Assembly: GCA_964581365.1 (NCBI GenBank)
Contig: CAZOOF010000004.1
Location: 1 to 64,000 of the forward strand
Length of the DNA stretch: 64,000 nt
From: JAITWN01 sp964581365
Lineage (GTDB): Bacteria; Pseudomonadota; Gammaproteobacteria; SZUA-140
Reading direction: 5' to 3'
The position numbers and the translations under genes are program-made. The notes beneath the pieces are model-generated. The model was not told the origin of the DNA. It was given only the letters and a program-made list of their open reading frames with translations, and ran no database searches. How positions within the stretch are numbered: the stretch's first letter is position 1; each line of letters opens with the position of its first letter. Of this stretch, positions 51,271 through 59,870 are shown in pieces.

Positions 51271-51831
51271 GGGGGGAGCGGCCGGACGCTGCAGTTCGTC
51301 TTCCACCTGCCTGCGCACCTGCGATCCCGCCAGCCGCTCGATCAGCGCCAGCGCGAAATCCATCGCCGTTCCAGGCCCGCGTGAGGTCACCACCGGGCCG
51401 TCGATGACCACATCCTCCCGGGTAATCTCGACACCAGCCAGGGACTCCTTCTCCAGCACGCCCGGAAAAGCGGTCACGCGCCGACCGCGCAACAGGCCCG
51501 CCCTGGCCAGCACCAGCGGCGCGGCACAGATCGCAGCCGCGTGCCCGCCCTGATCGACGACCCGATCGAGCAGTGTGCGAACTCGGGGGTCGTCGGCAAG
51601 GTTATTGGACCCCGGCTGGCCGCCTGGCAGCACGACCATGTCGTAATCGCGCTCCAGCGCCTCGTCCAGGGTGATATCCGGAACCAGCCGCGTGCCGCGA
51701 CTGGCGGTTACCACCCCCTCCTCGAGTCCGGCCGTTTCGACATCCTGGCCGGCGCGGCGCAGCAGATCGATCACCGTCACCGCCTCCAATTCCTCGCAGC
51801 CCTGGGCTAACGGAACCAGTATCCTTGCCAT
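51217..51831 (-). CDS. DJ-1/PfpI family protein (YajL-like)
   Basis: 204 residues from ATG 51831 (GGAGG, 7-base spacing; the longer frame to 51930 is rejected). MARILVPLAQGCEELEAVTVIDLLRRAG carries the conserved glutamate, and HAAAICAAPLVLARAGLL the nucleophilic cysteine elbow. VLPGGQPGSNNL and TSRGPGTAMDFALALIERL complete the DJ-1 pattern. These proteins are cytosolic chaperone or deglycase-like stress proteins, with activities debated. The C-terminal tail (about 25 residues, rich in P, A, E and D) is an extension beyond the family core and overlaps ubiB. Confidence 0.88.
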   Translation of the reverse strand: MARILVPLAQGCEELEAVTVIDLLRRAGQDVETAGLEEGVVTASRGTRLVPDITLDEALERDYDMVVLPGGQPGSNNLADDPRVRTLLDRVVDQGGHAAAICAAPLVLARAGLLRGRRVTAFPGVLEKESLAGVEITREDVVIDGPVVTSRGPGTAMDFALALIERLAGSQVRRQVEDELQRPAAPPSPHDAPSEQGERPDAPG

Positions 51832-51874
51832 TTGCACGCCTCCTTCAGTGCCATCCGCTGACCCGTGCAGCGGC

Positions 51875-52675
51875 TCAGAATTCTGCTCCTTCTGCGCCTG
51901 CGAACACAGCCCCGGCCTCCCGCGCCTCACGACTCTGGATCAGTCGTGACACGGATACCAGCGCGACACCCTCCGCTTCCAGTTCGGGCAGTCGCCGCTC
52001 GAGAAATTCTACCGTCTCCGGATAGGGGTGGGCGATGGCGATCGCACTGCCGCGCTGCCGGGCGAGGCGCAGCAGTCGCTGAAACTGAAAGGCAATCGCG
52101 TCCGGATCGCGACTCGCGTCCAGGAACACATCACGCCGCGCACTGGGCAGGCGGTTTGCGGCGGCGACCTGCCAGGCAACACTGCGAACACTGGTGTAGC
52201 TGTCGACGAAATAAAGCCCCTCGCGCTGGCGCAGCTCCTCCATCAGCCACTGCATCCGCAGCGGGGACTGGGTCAGGAGACTGCCCATATGGTTGTTCAC
52301 CCCCCGCGCCTGCGGCACGGCTGCCAATCCTGCCTGCAGCAGCCCGACGAAGGTGTCCCGACTCATGCTCATGTCGAGAAACTCATCGCCGCTCGCTGCT
52401 TCCGCCAAGGCTTCCATGGGCATGTGCAGCATCACTTCCTTGCCAAATGCGTCCGCCAGCCCGGCGAGGCGGGCGGCATGAGGCGCGTGGGGGAGAAAGG
52501 CGCAGGTGACGGCGCCGGGAAGGTCTATCACTCGCCTGTCGAGGCCGGGACGATGGCCAAGATCATCGACGATGATGGCGATGAGCGGGCGCTCCTCGCC
52601 TAGCGCGAACGGGACCTGGAGAAGCGCGGCGATAACAAACAGCGCAGCCACCCGGCGCAGGAAGGCGGAAGCCAT
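51875..52675 (-). CDS. Divergent polysaccharide deacetylase family protein (YibQ-like)
   Basis: 266 residues from ATG 52675, with GGAGG about 8 bases upstream. A signal peptide (MASAFLRRVAALFVIAALLQ) precedes the domain. It starts PLIAIIVDDLGHRPGLDRRVIDL and contains LPHAPHAARLAGLADAFGKEVMLHMPME, RGVNNHMGSLLT and AIAIAHPYPETVEFL, as in the DUF610/divergent deacetylase family. A metal-dependent polysaccharide deacetylase-like fold in the periplasm is expected; its substrate is not known. It lies downstream of ctp and envC, the usual gene order. Confidence 0.9.
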   Translation of the reverse strand: MASAFLRRVAALFVIAALLQVPFALGEERPLIAIIVDDLGHRPGLDRRVIDLPGAVTCAFLPHAPHAARLAGLADAFGKEVMLHMPMEALAEAASGDEFLDMSMSRDTFVGLLQAGLAAVPQARGVNNHMGSLLTQSPLRMQWLMEELRQREGLYFVDSYTSVRSVAWQVAAANRLPSARRDVFLDASRDPDAIAFQFQRLLRLARQRGSAIAIAHPYPETVEFLERRLPELEAEGVALVSVSRLIQSREAREAGAVFAGAEGAEF

Positions 52676-52730
52676 GCATCCGCCCTCCGAACGCCAGGCG
52701 AGGACCGGCCGCATGGCCGCCCGCACAGGA

Positions 52731-54050
52731 TCAGGAACGCTGTTTCATGATGGCCAGCCCCTTGAGCAGATTCAATGCCTCATAGAGCTGGTAGTCATCA
52801 GCCGCACTCGAAGACTTCGGCTTGTCAGACGTGTTTTCCGGAGCTGCCGGCTTGGTGTCCGCTTCGCGCCCGTTGCCGAGATGGCGGGACAGGTCGCTCT
52901 CCTTGACCGCGCTGATCCCATTGTCATCGGCAGCCGCCAGACGCATGTTCTCCAGTTGGATATCCGGCGTGATTCCTTCAGCCTGGATCGAGCGACCTGA
53001 TGGCGTGAAGTAACGCGCGGTCGTCAGCTTGAGGGCAGTGCCGTTGTTCATCGGCAGAATGGTCTGCACTGAGCCCTTGCCGAAGGTACGGTTCCCCATG
53101 ATGATGGCGCGCTTGTGATCCTGCAGAGCGCCGGCGACGATCTCGCTGGCCGAGGCCGAACCGACGTTCACCAGCACCACGATCGGCGCGCCATCGAGCA
53201 CATCGCCCGGCGTCGCGCTGAACTCGATCCGGGAACCCTCTGTCCGGCCCTCGGTGTAGACGATCATGCCTTTGGTCAGGAAAGCATCGGACACATCGAC
53301 AGCGGCGTTGAGCACGCCCCCGGGGTTGTTGCGCAGATCGAGGACCAGACCCTGCAGCGGCTCACCGTTCTGCTCACGCAGGGAAGCGATGCCCTGCAGC
53401 ATATTGTCGCCGGTGCCGGACTGGAACTGCGTGATGCGCAGATAGCCGAAGCCCTGCTCGAGCAGTTCGCTGCGCACGCTCTTGACCTTGATGACCGCGC
53501 GGGTGATAGTCGTCTTGATCGGCGCGCTCAGCCCTTCGCGCACGATGGTCAGGGTGATATCGGTGCCCGGCTTGCCGCGCATGATATCGACGGCTTCCTT
53601 GAGCGTCAGGCCCTTGACCGGGGTATCGTCGAGTCGCACGATGAGATCGCCCGCCTCCACTCCCGCCCGCTGGGCCGGCGTATCGTCGATCGGCGCGATC
53701 ACCTTGACGAATCCATCCTCCATCCCGACCTCGATACCGAGGCCGCCGAACTCACCGCTGGTGCCGACCTGCAGTTCCGAATACGCATCACGGTCCAGGA
53801 ACGACGAATGGGGATCGAGTCCGGAGAGCATGCCGCGGACGGCGTTGTCGATCAGATCCTTGTCGTCGACCGACTCGACGTAATTATTCTTGATGCTGGC
53901 GAAAACATCGGTAAACGTGCGCAGTTCCTCCAGCGGCAACGGCGCGCGGACGTTCTCCCGCTCGGCGAAGACGCCCTGGCCGATGCTGAGCGACACGCCC
54001 AGCCCCAGGCCCAGCATCAGCACCAGAATACTCTTTCTCGTCTGTTTCAT
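52731..54050 (-). CDS. C-terminal processing peptidase (S41 family)
   Basis: 439 residues. The N-terminal signal or anchor (SILVLMLGLGLGVSLSIG) precedes a PDZ domain near residues 90-170 (GGLGIEVGMEDGFVKVIAPIDDTPAQRAGV). The protease core has the catalytic serine in VNVGSASASEIVAGAL and lysine in NRTFGKGSVQT; LVLDLRNNPGG is also typical. Ctp enzymes trim periplasmic proteins and regulate wall hydrolases. The C-terminal about 60 residues are polar and K/S/P rich. It lies between envC and the deacetylase gene. Confidence 0.95.
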   Translation of the reverse strand: MKQTRKSILVLMLGLGLGVSLSIGQGVFAERENVRAPLPLEELRTFTDVFASIKNNYVESVDDKDLIDNAVRGMLSGLDPHSSFLDRDAYSELQVGTSGEFGGLGIEVGMEDGFVKVIAPIDDTPAQRAGVEAGDLIVRLDDTPVKGLTLKEAVDIMRGKPGTDITLTIVREGLSAPIKTTITRAVIKVKSVRSELLEQGFGYLRITQFQSGTGDNMLQGIASLREQNGEPLQGLVLDLRNNPGGVLNAAVDVSDAFLTKGMIVYTEGRTEGSRIEFSATPGDVLDGAPIVVLVNVGSASASEIVAGALQDHKRAIIMGNRTFGKGSVQTILPMNNGTALKLTTARYFTPSGRSIQAEGITPDIQLENMRLAAADDNGISAVKESDLSRHLGNGREADTKPAAPENTSDKPKSSSAADDYQLYEALNLLKGLAIMKQRS

Positions 54051-54143
54051 CTGTTTGCCTCTGGACGTGTATCGGCCACGTCCGCGATTGGATCAGGATA
54101 GAAGTTCCGGACCGGAATTTGCTTCAGTTTATCAGAAACCCCT

Positions 54144-55379
54144 TCAACCTTTGGAGGATCCGGAGTTGGGCAGCGCCCGGCACCACACCGCAGGATTGTC
54201 GGGAACGCCCTTGTGGCGGATCTCGAAATACAGACCGGGCCGGGGCTGGCCACCACTGCTGCCCACCGTAGCAATCACTTCGCCCGCGCGCACCCGGTCA
54301 CCCACCGCCTTGTACAAACTCTGGTTGTGTCCGTAGAGGCTCATGTAGCCGCCCCCATGGTCGATGATCACAAGCAGACCGAATCCTCGCATCCAGTCAG
54401 CGAAGACCACCCGCCCATGGTAAATCGAGCGCACTTCGGCTCCCTCCTCGGCATCGATGAGAGTGCCGCGCCAGTTCATCCTTTCCACTTCCCGGCTGGC
54501 ACCGAAACGCGCCGCGATTTTCCCCTGCACCGGCCATGGCAGCCTGCCTTTCAGGCTGGCAAAGGAGGCGTTTCCGGGAAGGTCGAACCCGGGCGGCAGC
54601 TCGCGGATCGTCGCCTGCAGGCGATCTACCAGCGCGGCCAGCGCCTGTTCGTCCTCCCGGAGCGCATCGAGGCGGCGTTCCCTGGTGGCGATATCGCGCT
54701 CCAGCCGGGCGAGCGTCTTCTGTCGCGCTTCGCGCTGCTCCCCCAGCGCGTTCAGCTGCCGCGCACGCTCGGCACGAAGCGATTCCAGCCGTTCCTGTTC
54801 CGCGCGAATTCCCGCGCGCAAGCCGGCAATCTCCGCAGCGACGGCGCGAAACGACTCCATCCGCTCGATACGGGCCCGGTTGAAGTAATCGTAGTACTGG
54901 AGGGTGCGCCCAAGGCTGGAGGGATCATGCTGATTGAAGATGATCTTCAGATGGCTATCGTGGCCCATGGCGTATGCCGCCACGAGCTGCCGCTCGAGCG
55001 CTTCGCGCTGGCCTGACAGTTCGGCTTCGGCTCGCCGGCCTTCTTCCTCGAGTCGCGCCAGCTCCGCCGCCCCGACCCGCCGCCGCTCGTCCAGTTCGCG
55101 CAGTGTCCGGCTGAGCCGGCCGATTTCGGTTTCGCTCTTGCGCAGCTCTTCCCGCAGTTTTGCCTGCTGATCCCGCGCGCCCGAAAGGGTATCGCTCAGC
55201 TTTCCAATCTCGCGGCGCAGTTCCTCGAGACGCTGACGTTCACGGGCCGCCTCGTCATCCGCTTGCGCCATCGGCCAACCCAATGAGGAGGCGAAAAGCG
55301 CACCGAGAAGCAGATGATGCAGCCGTCCGTTCTCCGGCCACAGCAGCCCGCGCAGGCGAACTGAGCGGCGCGGGCTCAT
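54144..55379 (-). CDS. envC: EnvC-type murein hydrolase activator (degenerate LytM domain)
   Basis: 411 residues. A signal peptide (HHLLLGALFASSLGWPMAQA) is followed by a long coiled coil from about residue 45 to 255 (RQRLEELRREIGKLSDTLSG; AELARLEEEGRRAEAEL). The C-terminal LytM/M23 domain starts at about residue 290. In it the metal-binding histidine/aspartate positions are replaced (RMNWRGTLIDAEEG; LYFEIRHKG has lost the HxH pair), so it is an activator of AmiA/AmiB-type amidases, not a peptidase. It lies 28 bases downstream of gpmI, a conserved neighbourhood. Confidence 0.92.
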   Translation of the reverse strand: MSPRRSVRLRGLLWPENGRLHHLLLGALFASSLGWPMAQADDEAARERQRLEELRREIGKLSDTLSGARDQQAKLREELRKSETEIGRLSRTLRELDERRRVGAAELARLEEEGRRAEAELSGQREALERQLVAAYAMGHDSHLKIIFNQHDPSSLGRTLQYYDYFNRARIERMESFRAVAAEIAGLRAGIRAEQERLESLRAERARQLNALGEQREARQKTLARLERDIATRERRLDALREDEQALAALVDRLQATIRELPPGFDLPGNASFASLKGRLPWPVQGKIAARFGASREVERMNWRGTLIDAEEGAEVRSIYHGRVVFADWMRGFGLLVIIDHGGGYMSLYGHNQSLYKAVGDRVRAGEVIATVGSSGGQPRPGLYFEIRHKGVPDNPAVWCRALPNSGSSKG

Positions 55380-55407
55380 TCGCCGACGCCCGACCGATCC
55401 CGGCGCA

Positions 55408-56970
55408 TCAGTCCTCGACCAGCTCCACCAGCGGCTGCCCGTCCATCTCCGCCGGCTTGCCGACCCCCATCAGATAAAGCATCGTCGGGGCGATGTCCGA
55501 CAGCGCTCCTTGGCCCTGCCGCAGGATGCGTGCCGGACGGCCGACGTACACGAAAGGCACCGGGTTGGAAGTATGCGCGGTATGGCTCTGGCCGGTGGTT
55601 TCATCCGTCATGCGCTCGGCGTTGCCATGATCCGCGGTGACGATCATTTCGCCGCCGACCTTGCGCAAGGCCTCGTAGATGCGCCCTAGGCAGGTGTCCA
55701 GAGTTTCGATCGCCTGCACCGCGGCATCGAAATTTCCGGTATGACCCACCATGTCGGCATTGGCGAAATTGCAGATGATCACATCGAAGCGCTCGGCAGT
55801 GATTGCGTCGACGAGGCGATCGGTCACTTCCGGCGCGCTCATTTCGGGCTGCAGATCATAGGTGGCCACGCGAGGCGAAGGCACCAGTATGCGTTCTTCG
55901 CCGTCGAAGACCCGATCGGCGCCACCGTCGAAGAAGAAGGTGACGTGCGCGTACTTTTCGGTCTCGGCAACGCGCAGCTGAGTCATGCCGAGGTGCTCGA
56001 GCCACTCGCCCATGACCTTTTCAATGCGCCCCTGAGGGAAAGCGACCGGAACGGCAAAGTCCTTGCTGTACTCGGTGAGCGTGACGAACTCCTGCAGTCG
56101 CGGCGCCGTACGCTCGAAGCCTGCAAAGGGCTCCTCGACGAAGGCGCGCGTGATCTGCCGCGCACGGTCGGCGCGGAAATTCATGAACACGACCAGGTCG
56201 CCCTCCCCGATCCGCACCGGCTCACCGTCGCGCGCGATGGCGATCGGCCTGACGAACTCATCGCTTTCGCCGCGTTCGTACGCCTGCTCGAGCGCCTGCA
56301 GCGGATCAGCGGCCACATATTCGGCCCGCCCCTCGGCCAGCAAGTCGTAGGCAAGCCGGGTCCTTTCCCAGCGGCTGTCCCGGTCCATGGCGTAATAGCG
56401 CCCGATCATGGAAGCCAGATGACCGCCGCCGAGCTCGTTCGCAAGCTCCATGGCGGCCGCAATATTCGCCGCGGCGCTGCGCGGGGGCGTATCCCGGCCA
56501 TCGAGGAATGCATGCAGATGAATTCTGCGCGGGTCCACCCGCCGCGCCGCCAGGCGGAGCATGGCGTGCATATGCTCTTGGCGGGAGTGTACGCCGCCCT
56601 CCGACAGCAGGCCGAGCACGTGCACCGATCGACCAGAGGCGGCGACCCGCTCCAGGGCTTCGTTCAGCACCGGATTGGCATCGAAATCGCCAAGCTCGAT
56701 CGCGCGGTCGATACGGGTAATCTCCTGATAGACCACCCTGCCGGCACCCATGTTGAGGTGGCCGACTTCGGAGTTGCCCATCTGATCGGCAGGCAGCCCG
56801 ACATAATTGCCGGATCCCTGGATCAGGGTGCGGGGATAATCCTTCCACAGGCGATCCCAGGTTGGCTTGCGCGCGGCTAGGATGGCATTGCCTTGCGGGT
56901 CTTCGCTGTATCCCCAACCATCCAGGATGAGCAGCGCGAGCGGTCGCGGTCGTTTCTTGTTGTCCACCAT
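55408..56970 (-). CDS. gpmI: 2,3-Bisphosphoglycerate-independent phosphoglycerate mutase
   Basis: 520 residues. It interconverts 3- and 2-phosphoglycerate with two Mn2+ ions. PLALLILDGWGYSEDPQGNA carries the first metal aspartate. The phospho-acceptor serine is in LPADQMGNSEVGHLNMGAGR, VLGLLSEGGVHSRQEH is the substrate region, and metal ligands lie in CNFANADMVGHTGNFDAAV and VTADHGNAERM. It heads the gpmI-envC-ctp-deacetylase run. Confidence 0.97.
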   Translation of the reverse strand: MVDNKKRPRPLALLILDGWGYSEDPQGNAILAARKPTWDRLWKDYPRTLIQGSGNYVGLPADQMGNSEVGHLNMGAGRVVYQEITRIDRAIELGDFDANPVLNEALERVAASGRSVHVLGLLSEGGVHSRQEHMHAMLRLAARRVDPRRIHLHAFLDGRDTPPRSAAANIAAAMELANELGGGHLASMIGRYYAMDRDSRWERTRLAYDLLAEGRAEYVAADPLQALEQAYERGESDEFVRPIAIARDGEPVRIGEGDLVVFMNFRADRARQITRAFVEEPFAGFERTAPRLQEFVTLTEYSKDFAVPVAFPQGRIEKVMGEWLEHLGMTQLRVAETEKYAHVTFFFDGGADRVFDGEERILVPSPRVATYDLQPEMSAPEVTDRLVDAITAERFDVIICNFANADMVGHTGNFDAAVQAIETLDTCLGRIYEALRKVGGEMIVTADHGNAERMTDETTGQSHTAHTSNPVPFVYVGRPARILRQGQGALSDIAPTMLYLMGVGKPAEMDGQPLVELVED

Positions 56971-57002
56971 GTGAAATCTAGACGAAGTTTAAGGTCTTGT
57001 AT

Positions 57003-57024
57003 ACCGGCCGTGCTGCTGGCCGGT
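57003..57024. promoter_or_regulatory. Hairpin/inverted repeat in the gpmI-rhodanese divergent gap
   Basis: ACCGGCC (57003-57009) and GGCCGGT (57018-57024) are perfectly complementary around 8 bases. The 126-base gap between the two divergent genes must contain both promoters. This dyad is 33 bases from the gpmI start and could be an operator or leader structure; nothing identifies a regulator. Confidence 0.3.
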
Positions 57025-57096
57025 GGTACGAGGCCGGGATATCGAATAAGCTAATGCGTTTTTCACCGCCATCCGGCGCAGCGCAGAACCGCACCA

Positions 57097-57537
57097 ATGG
57101 AAAATCTCGGAACCTTCATTCTCGACAACTGGTATCTGTTCCTGGCGCTCATTGTAATCCTTGGCCTGCTGTTCGTGAATCTCGGCAAGGGTCGGTTGCT
57201 CGGTTTTACTGAAGTCGGCCCAGTCCAGGCTGTCGAACTGATCAACCATGAGAACGCGTTGCCGCTCGACGTTCGCGCCGACGACGAGTTCGCCAAGGGC
57301 CACATCGTCGGATCCATCAACATCCCGTTTGCGCTGCTGGACAGCCGCATGGAAGACCTTCAGCCTCATCGCGACCGCCCGCTGCTGGTGTATTGCGAAA
57401 GCGGGCGGCAGGCGGCGCACGCCTGCGCCCGGCTGCGCAGCGCCGGCTTCGAGCCGGTCCACAAGCTGCGGGGCGGATTGATGGCCTGGCGCAGCGCGGG
57501 ACTGCCGCTGGAGCGCGGGACCGGGAAAGGAACATAG
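57097..57537 (+). CDS. Membrane-anchored rhodanese-domain protein (YibN-like)
   Basis: 146 residues. One N-terminal transmembrane helix (WYLFLALIVILGLLFVNLG) anchors a cytosolic rhodanese domain with LDVRADDEFAKGHIVGSINIPF and the active-site loop YCESGRQAAHACARL, where the cysteine carries persulfide. YibN proteins lie next to secB and gpmI in many gammaproteobacteria, as here, and have been associated with membrane insertion factors and lipid synthesis; a sulfurtransferase role is not proven. Confidence 0.9.
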   Translation: MENLGTFILDNWYLFLALIVILGLLFVNLGKGRLLGFTEVGPVQAVELINHENALPLDVRADDEFAKGHIVGSINIPFALLDSRMEDLQPHRDRPLLVYCESGRQAAHACARLRSAGFEPVHKLRGGLMAWRSAGLPLERGTGKGT

Positions 57538-57622
57538 TACGTAGGGAAACTCCGTGCTATCGTAATCCGCTGTCGCGGAGCGACATATCGCCCGCTATTT
57601 TTCACCAAGAGGAAAACCCGGC

Positions 57623-58123
57623 ATGGCCGAAACAAGCAATTCGAGCACCGATAACGGCCAGGCGGCCGGCAACCAGAAAACGTTTGCCATCCGCCGCCTC
57701 TATACTCGCGATATCTCTTTTGAAAGCCCGAACGCGCCGCAGATCTTCAACGAGGAGAAATGGACGCCCGACGTCAACATGAACCTGCAGAATCAGGCGC
57801 GCGCGATGGGCGGCGAGTTCTACGAGGTAACGGTTACCATCACCATCACGGTGAAACTCGGTGAGCGCGTCGCGTATCTGGTTGAAGTACAGCAGGCAGG
57901 CGAATTCCAAGCCACCGGCTTTGAAGGCGAAGAACTGCGTCAGCTGCTCGGCATCTATTGCCCGGGCGTGCTTTATCCGTTCCTGCGTGAAACGGTCGCC
58001 AGCCTGGTAGCCAAGGGCGGCTTCCCTCCCCTGATGCTTGCGCCGGTCAATTTCGACGCGCTGTACCTCCAGCATCAGCAAAGCCAGAAGGCGGAGCAGT
58101 CGCAGCAGCCCGCCGACGCCTGA
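57623..58123 (+). CDS. secB: Protein-export chaperone SecB
   Basis: 166 residues. SecB binds unfolded preproteins and hands them to SecA. FAIRRLYTRDISFESPNAPQIF, WTPDVNMNLQNQARAMG and LGIYCPGVLYPFLRETVASLV are characteristic. Homotetramer-forming core length is normal. The first 20 residues (polar, S/T/N/G rich) and the last 20 (Q, S rich) are flexible tails. gpsA follows after 36 bases, the common secB-gpsA order. Confidence 0.96.
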   Translation: MAETSNSSTDNGQAAGNQKTFAIRRLYTRDISFESPNAPQIFNEEKWTPDVNMNLQNQARAMGGEFYEVTVTITITVKLGERVAYLVEVQQAGEFQATGFEGEELRQLLGIYCPGVLYPFLRETVASLVAKGGFPPLMLAPVNFDALYLQHQQSQKAEQSQQPADA

Positions 58124-58159
58124 TCCACCGGGCAGCAACCCGGCATCGCACTGGAACAG

Positions 58160-59176
58160 ATGGTCTCCGAACAGGAAACTCCGGTACTCGTTGTCGGCGC
58201 GGGCTCCTGGGGAACCGCCCTCGCGGTCCTGCTGGCCGGCAACGGAGTACGCACCCTGGTCTGGTCGCGCGACCCCGCACACCTGCAGGAGATGCGCGCC
58301 TCGCGGACCAATGCCGCCTTTCTTCCGGGGATCGAATTGCCGCCAGCGCTCGAGCCCGAAGAACGGCTGGACCGCGCCCTCGCCCATACCCGTGATCTGC
58401 TGATCGCGGTGCCCAGCGTGGGCTTTCGTGAAACGCTGCGCGCCATTGCGGCGCACGCGCCCGGGCCGGTCAGACTCGCCTGGGCGACCAAGGGATTCGA
58501 CCCTGGCAGCGGCCACCTGCTTCACCAGGTGGCCCGCGACGAGCTTCCGTCCGCCTCCGCGCACGCAGTCATCTCCGGCCCCACCTTCGCCATGGAAGTG
58601 GCGCGCGGCCTGCCTACCGCCGTCACCGTGGCGGCCGACGACTCGCCCTTCGCCGCCTCATTGGCGGCGCGCCTGGGCAACGACCGCTTCCGCGTCTATA
58701 CCAGCGAGGACATTATCGGCGTCAGCGTCGGTGGCGCGGTAAAGAATGTCCTGGCGATTGCCGCCGGCATCGCCGATGGCCTGGGATTCGGCGCCAACAC
58801 CCGCGCCGCCCTGGTCACGCGCGGGCTCGCCGAGATCATTCGCCTGGGTGTGGCGCTCGGAGGTCGCCGCGAAACCTTCTCCGGGCTGGCCGGACTCGGT
58901 GACCTGGTGCTGACCTGCACCGATGATCAGTCTCGCAACCGCAAGTTCGGCCTGGCGCTGGGCCGCGGGCATACCGTGGACGAAGCACTGGCGTCCATTT
59001 CCCAGGTGGTCGAGGGCGTACAGACCGCTCGCGAGGTAATTACCCTCGCCGACTCCCTCGGAGTCGACATGCCCATTTCGCGCGAGGTGAACGCTGTGGT
59101 TCATGGCGGCAAGCCGCCACTGGATGCGGTGAAGGCACTGCTGTCACGCGAACAGCGGCCGGAAGATGCCTGCTGA
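58160..59176 (+). CDS. gpsA: Glycerol-3-phosphate dehydrogenase [NAD(P)+]
   Basis: 338 residues. It reduces dihydroxyacetone phosphate to sn-glycerol 3-phosphate for phospholipids. The nucleotide motif VLVVGAGSWGTALAVLLAGNG, VSGPTFAMEVARGLPTAV (read as ISGPTFA), the catalytic lysine in GGAVKNVLAIAAGIADGLG and GLAGLGDLVLTCTDDQSRNR are all present. The gene ends 15 bases before murU. Confidence 0.96.
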   Translation: MVSEQETPVLVVGAGSWGTALAVLLAGNGVRTLVWSRDPAHLQEMRASRTNAAFLPGIELPPALEPEERLDRALAHTRDLLIAVPSVGFRETLRAIAAHAPGPVRLAWATKGFDPGSGHLLHQVARDELPSASAHAVISGPTFAMEVARGLPTAVTVAADDSPFAASLAARLGNDRFRVYTSEDIIGVSVGGAVKNVLAIAAGIADGLGFGANTRAALVTRGLAEIIRLGVALGGRRETFSGLAGLGDLVLTCTDDQSRNRKFGLALGRGHTVDEALASISQVVEGVQTAREVITLADSLGVDMPISREVNAVVHGGKPPLDAVKALLSREQRPEDAC

Positions 59177-59191
59177 CCGGGAACGTCCGCA

Positions 59192-59848
59192 ATGAAGGCG
59201 ATGATCCTCGCTGCCGGACGCGGGGAAAGGCTGCGCCCTCTCACCGACACCGTGCCCAAGCCGTTGCTGGAAGTTGGCGGGCACGCGCTCATCGAACATC
59301 ACCTCATACGGCTGCGCGCAGAGGGATACACCCGCCTGGTGATCAATCACGCCTGGCTCGGCTCATTGATCGAAGAACGTCTGGGCGACGGCTCGAATCA
59401 TGGTGTGAAGATCGAGTGGTCGCGGGAAGGCGAGTGCGGGCTGGAGACCGGCGGCGGCATCTTCAACGCACTGCCCCTGCTCGGCCCGGCCCCGTTCCTC
59501 GTCGTCAATGCCGATATCTGGACGGACTTTCCGTTCGGCTCGCTGCCCCGCAACCCGCGCGGGCTCGCGCATCTCGTGCTGGCGCCGAATCCCGCCCACA
59601 ATCCCGCCGGGGATTTCACCCTGCAGGACGGCCTGGTCGGTAACGGAGAAAACGACCGCCTCACCTATACGGGCGTTGCGGTGCTGCGCCCGGAGCTGTT
59701 CGCCGGCTGCTCCCCCGGCGCCTTCCCGCTTGCCCCGCTGCTGCGAGCGGCAGCGGCGCGGGCGCAGGTCAGCGGCGAATCCTACCCGGGCGAATGGCGG
59801 GATGTGGGGACGCCACAGGCGCTCGATGCGCTGCGTGCGGTCACGTAA
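59192..59848 (+). CDS. murU: Nucleotidyltransferase, MurU-like
   Basis: 218 residues. MKAMILAAGRGERLRPLTDT with PKPLLEVGGHALIEHHLIRL is the sugar-nucleotide pyrophosphorylase signature. NADIWTDFPF carries the metal aspartate, and LTYTGVAVLRPELF and GEWRDVGTPQALDAL match MurU, which makes UDP-MurNAc from MurNAc-1-phosphate in peptidoglycan recycling. The usual partner kinase gene amgK is not in this window, so the substrate assignment rests on sequence resemblance. Confidence 0.83.
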   Translation: MKAMILAAGRGERLRPLTDTVPKPLLEVGGHALIEHHLIRLRAEGYTRLVINHAWLGSLIEERLGDGSNHGVKIEWSREGECGLETGGGIFNALPLLGPAPFLVVNADIWTDFPFGSLPRNPRGLAHLVLAPNPAHNPAGDFTLQDGLVGNGENDRLTYTGVAVLRPELFAGCSPGAFPLAPLLRAAAARAQVSGESYPGEWRDVGTPQALDALRAVT

Positions 59849-59870
59849 TGCCCTGTCAGTCGGCCCATCA

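Noticed and set aside
54144..55379. Loss of catalytic histidines in the LytM domain as a sign of gene decay
   Set aside because: This is the normal state of EnvC, which activates amidases without being an enzyme; the rest of the protein is intact.
55741..56880. 379-residue open frame antisense to gpmI
   Set aside because: The composition is rich in H, R and D with no family pattern, and it lies wholly inside a gene with intact active-site motifs.
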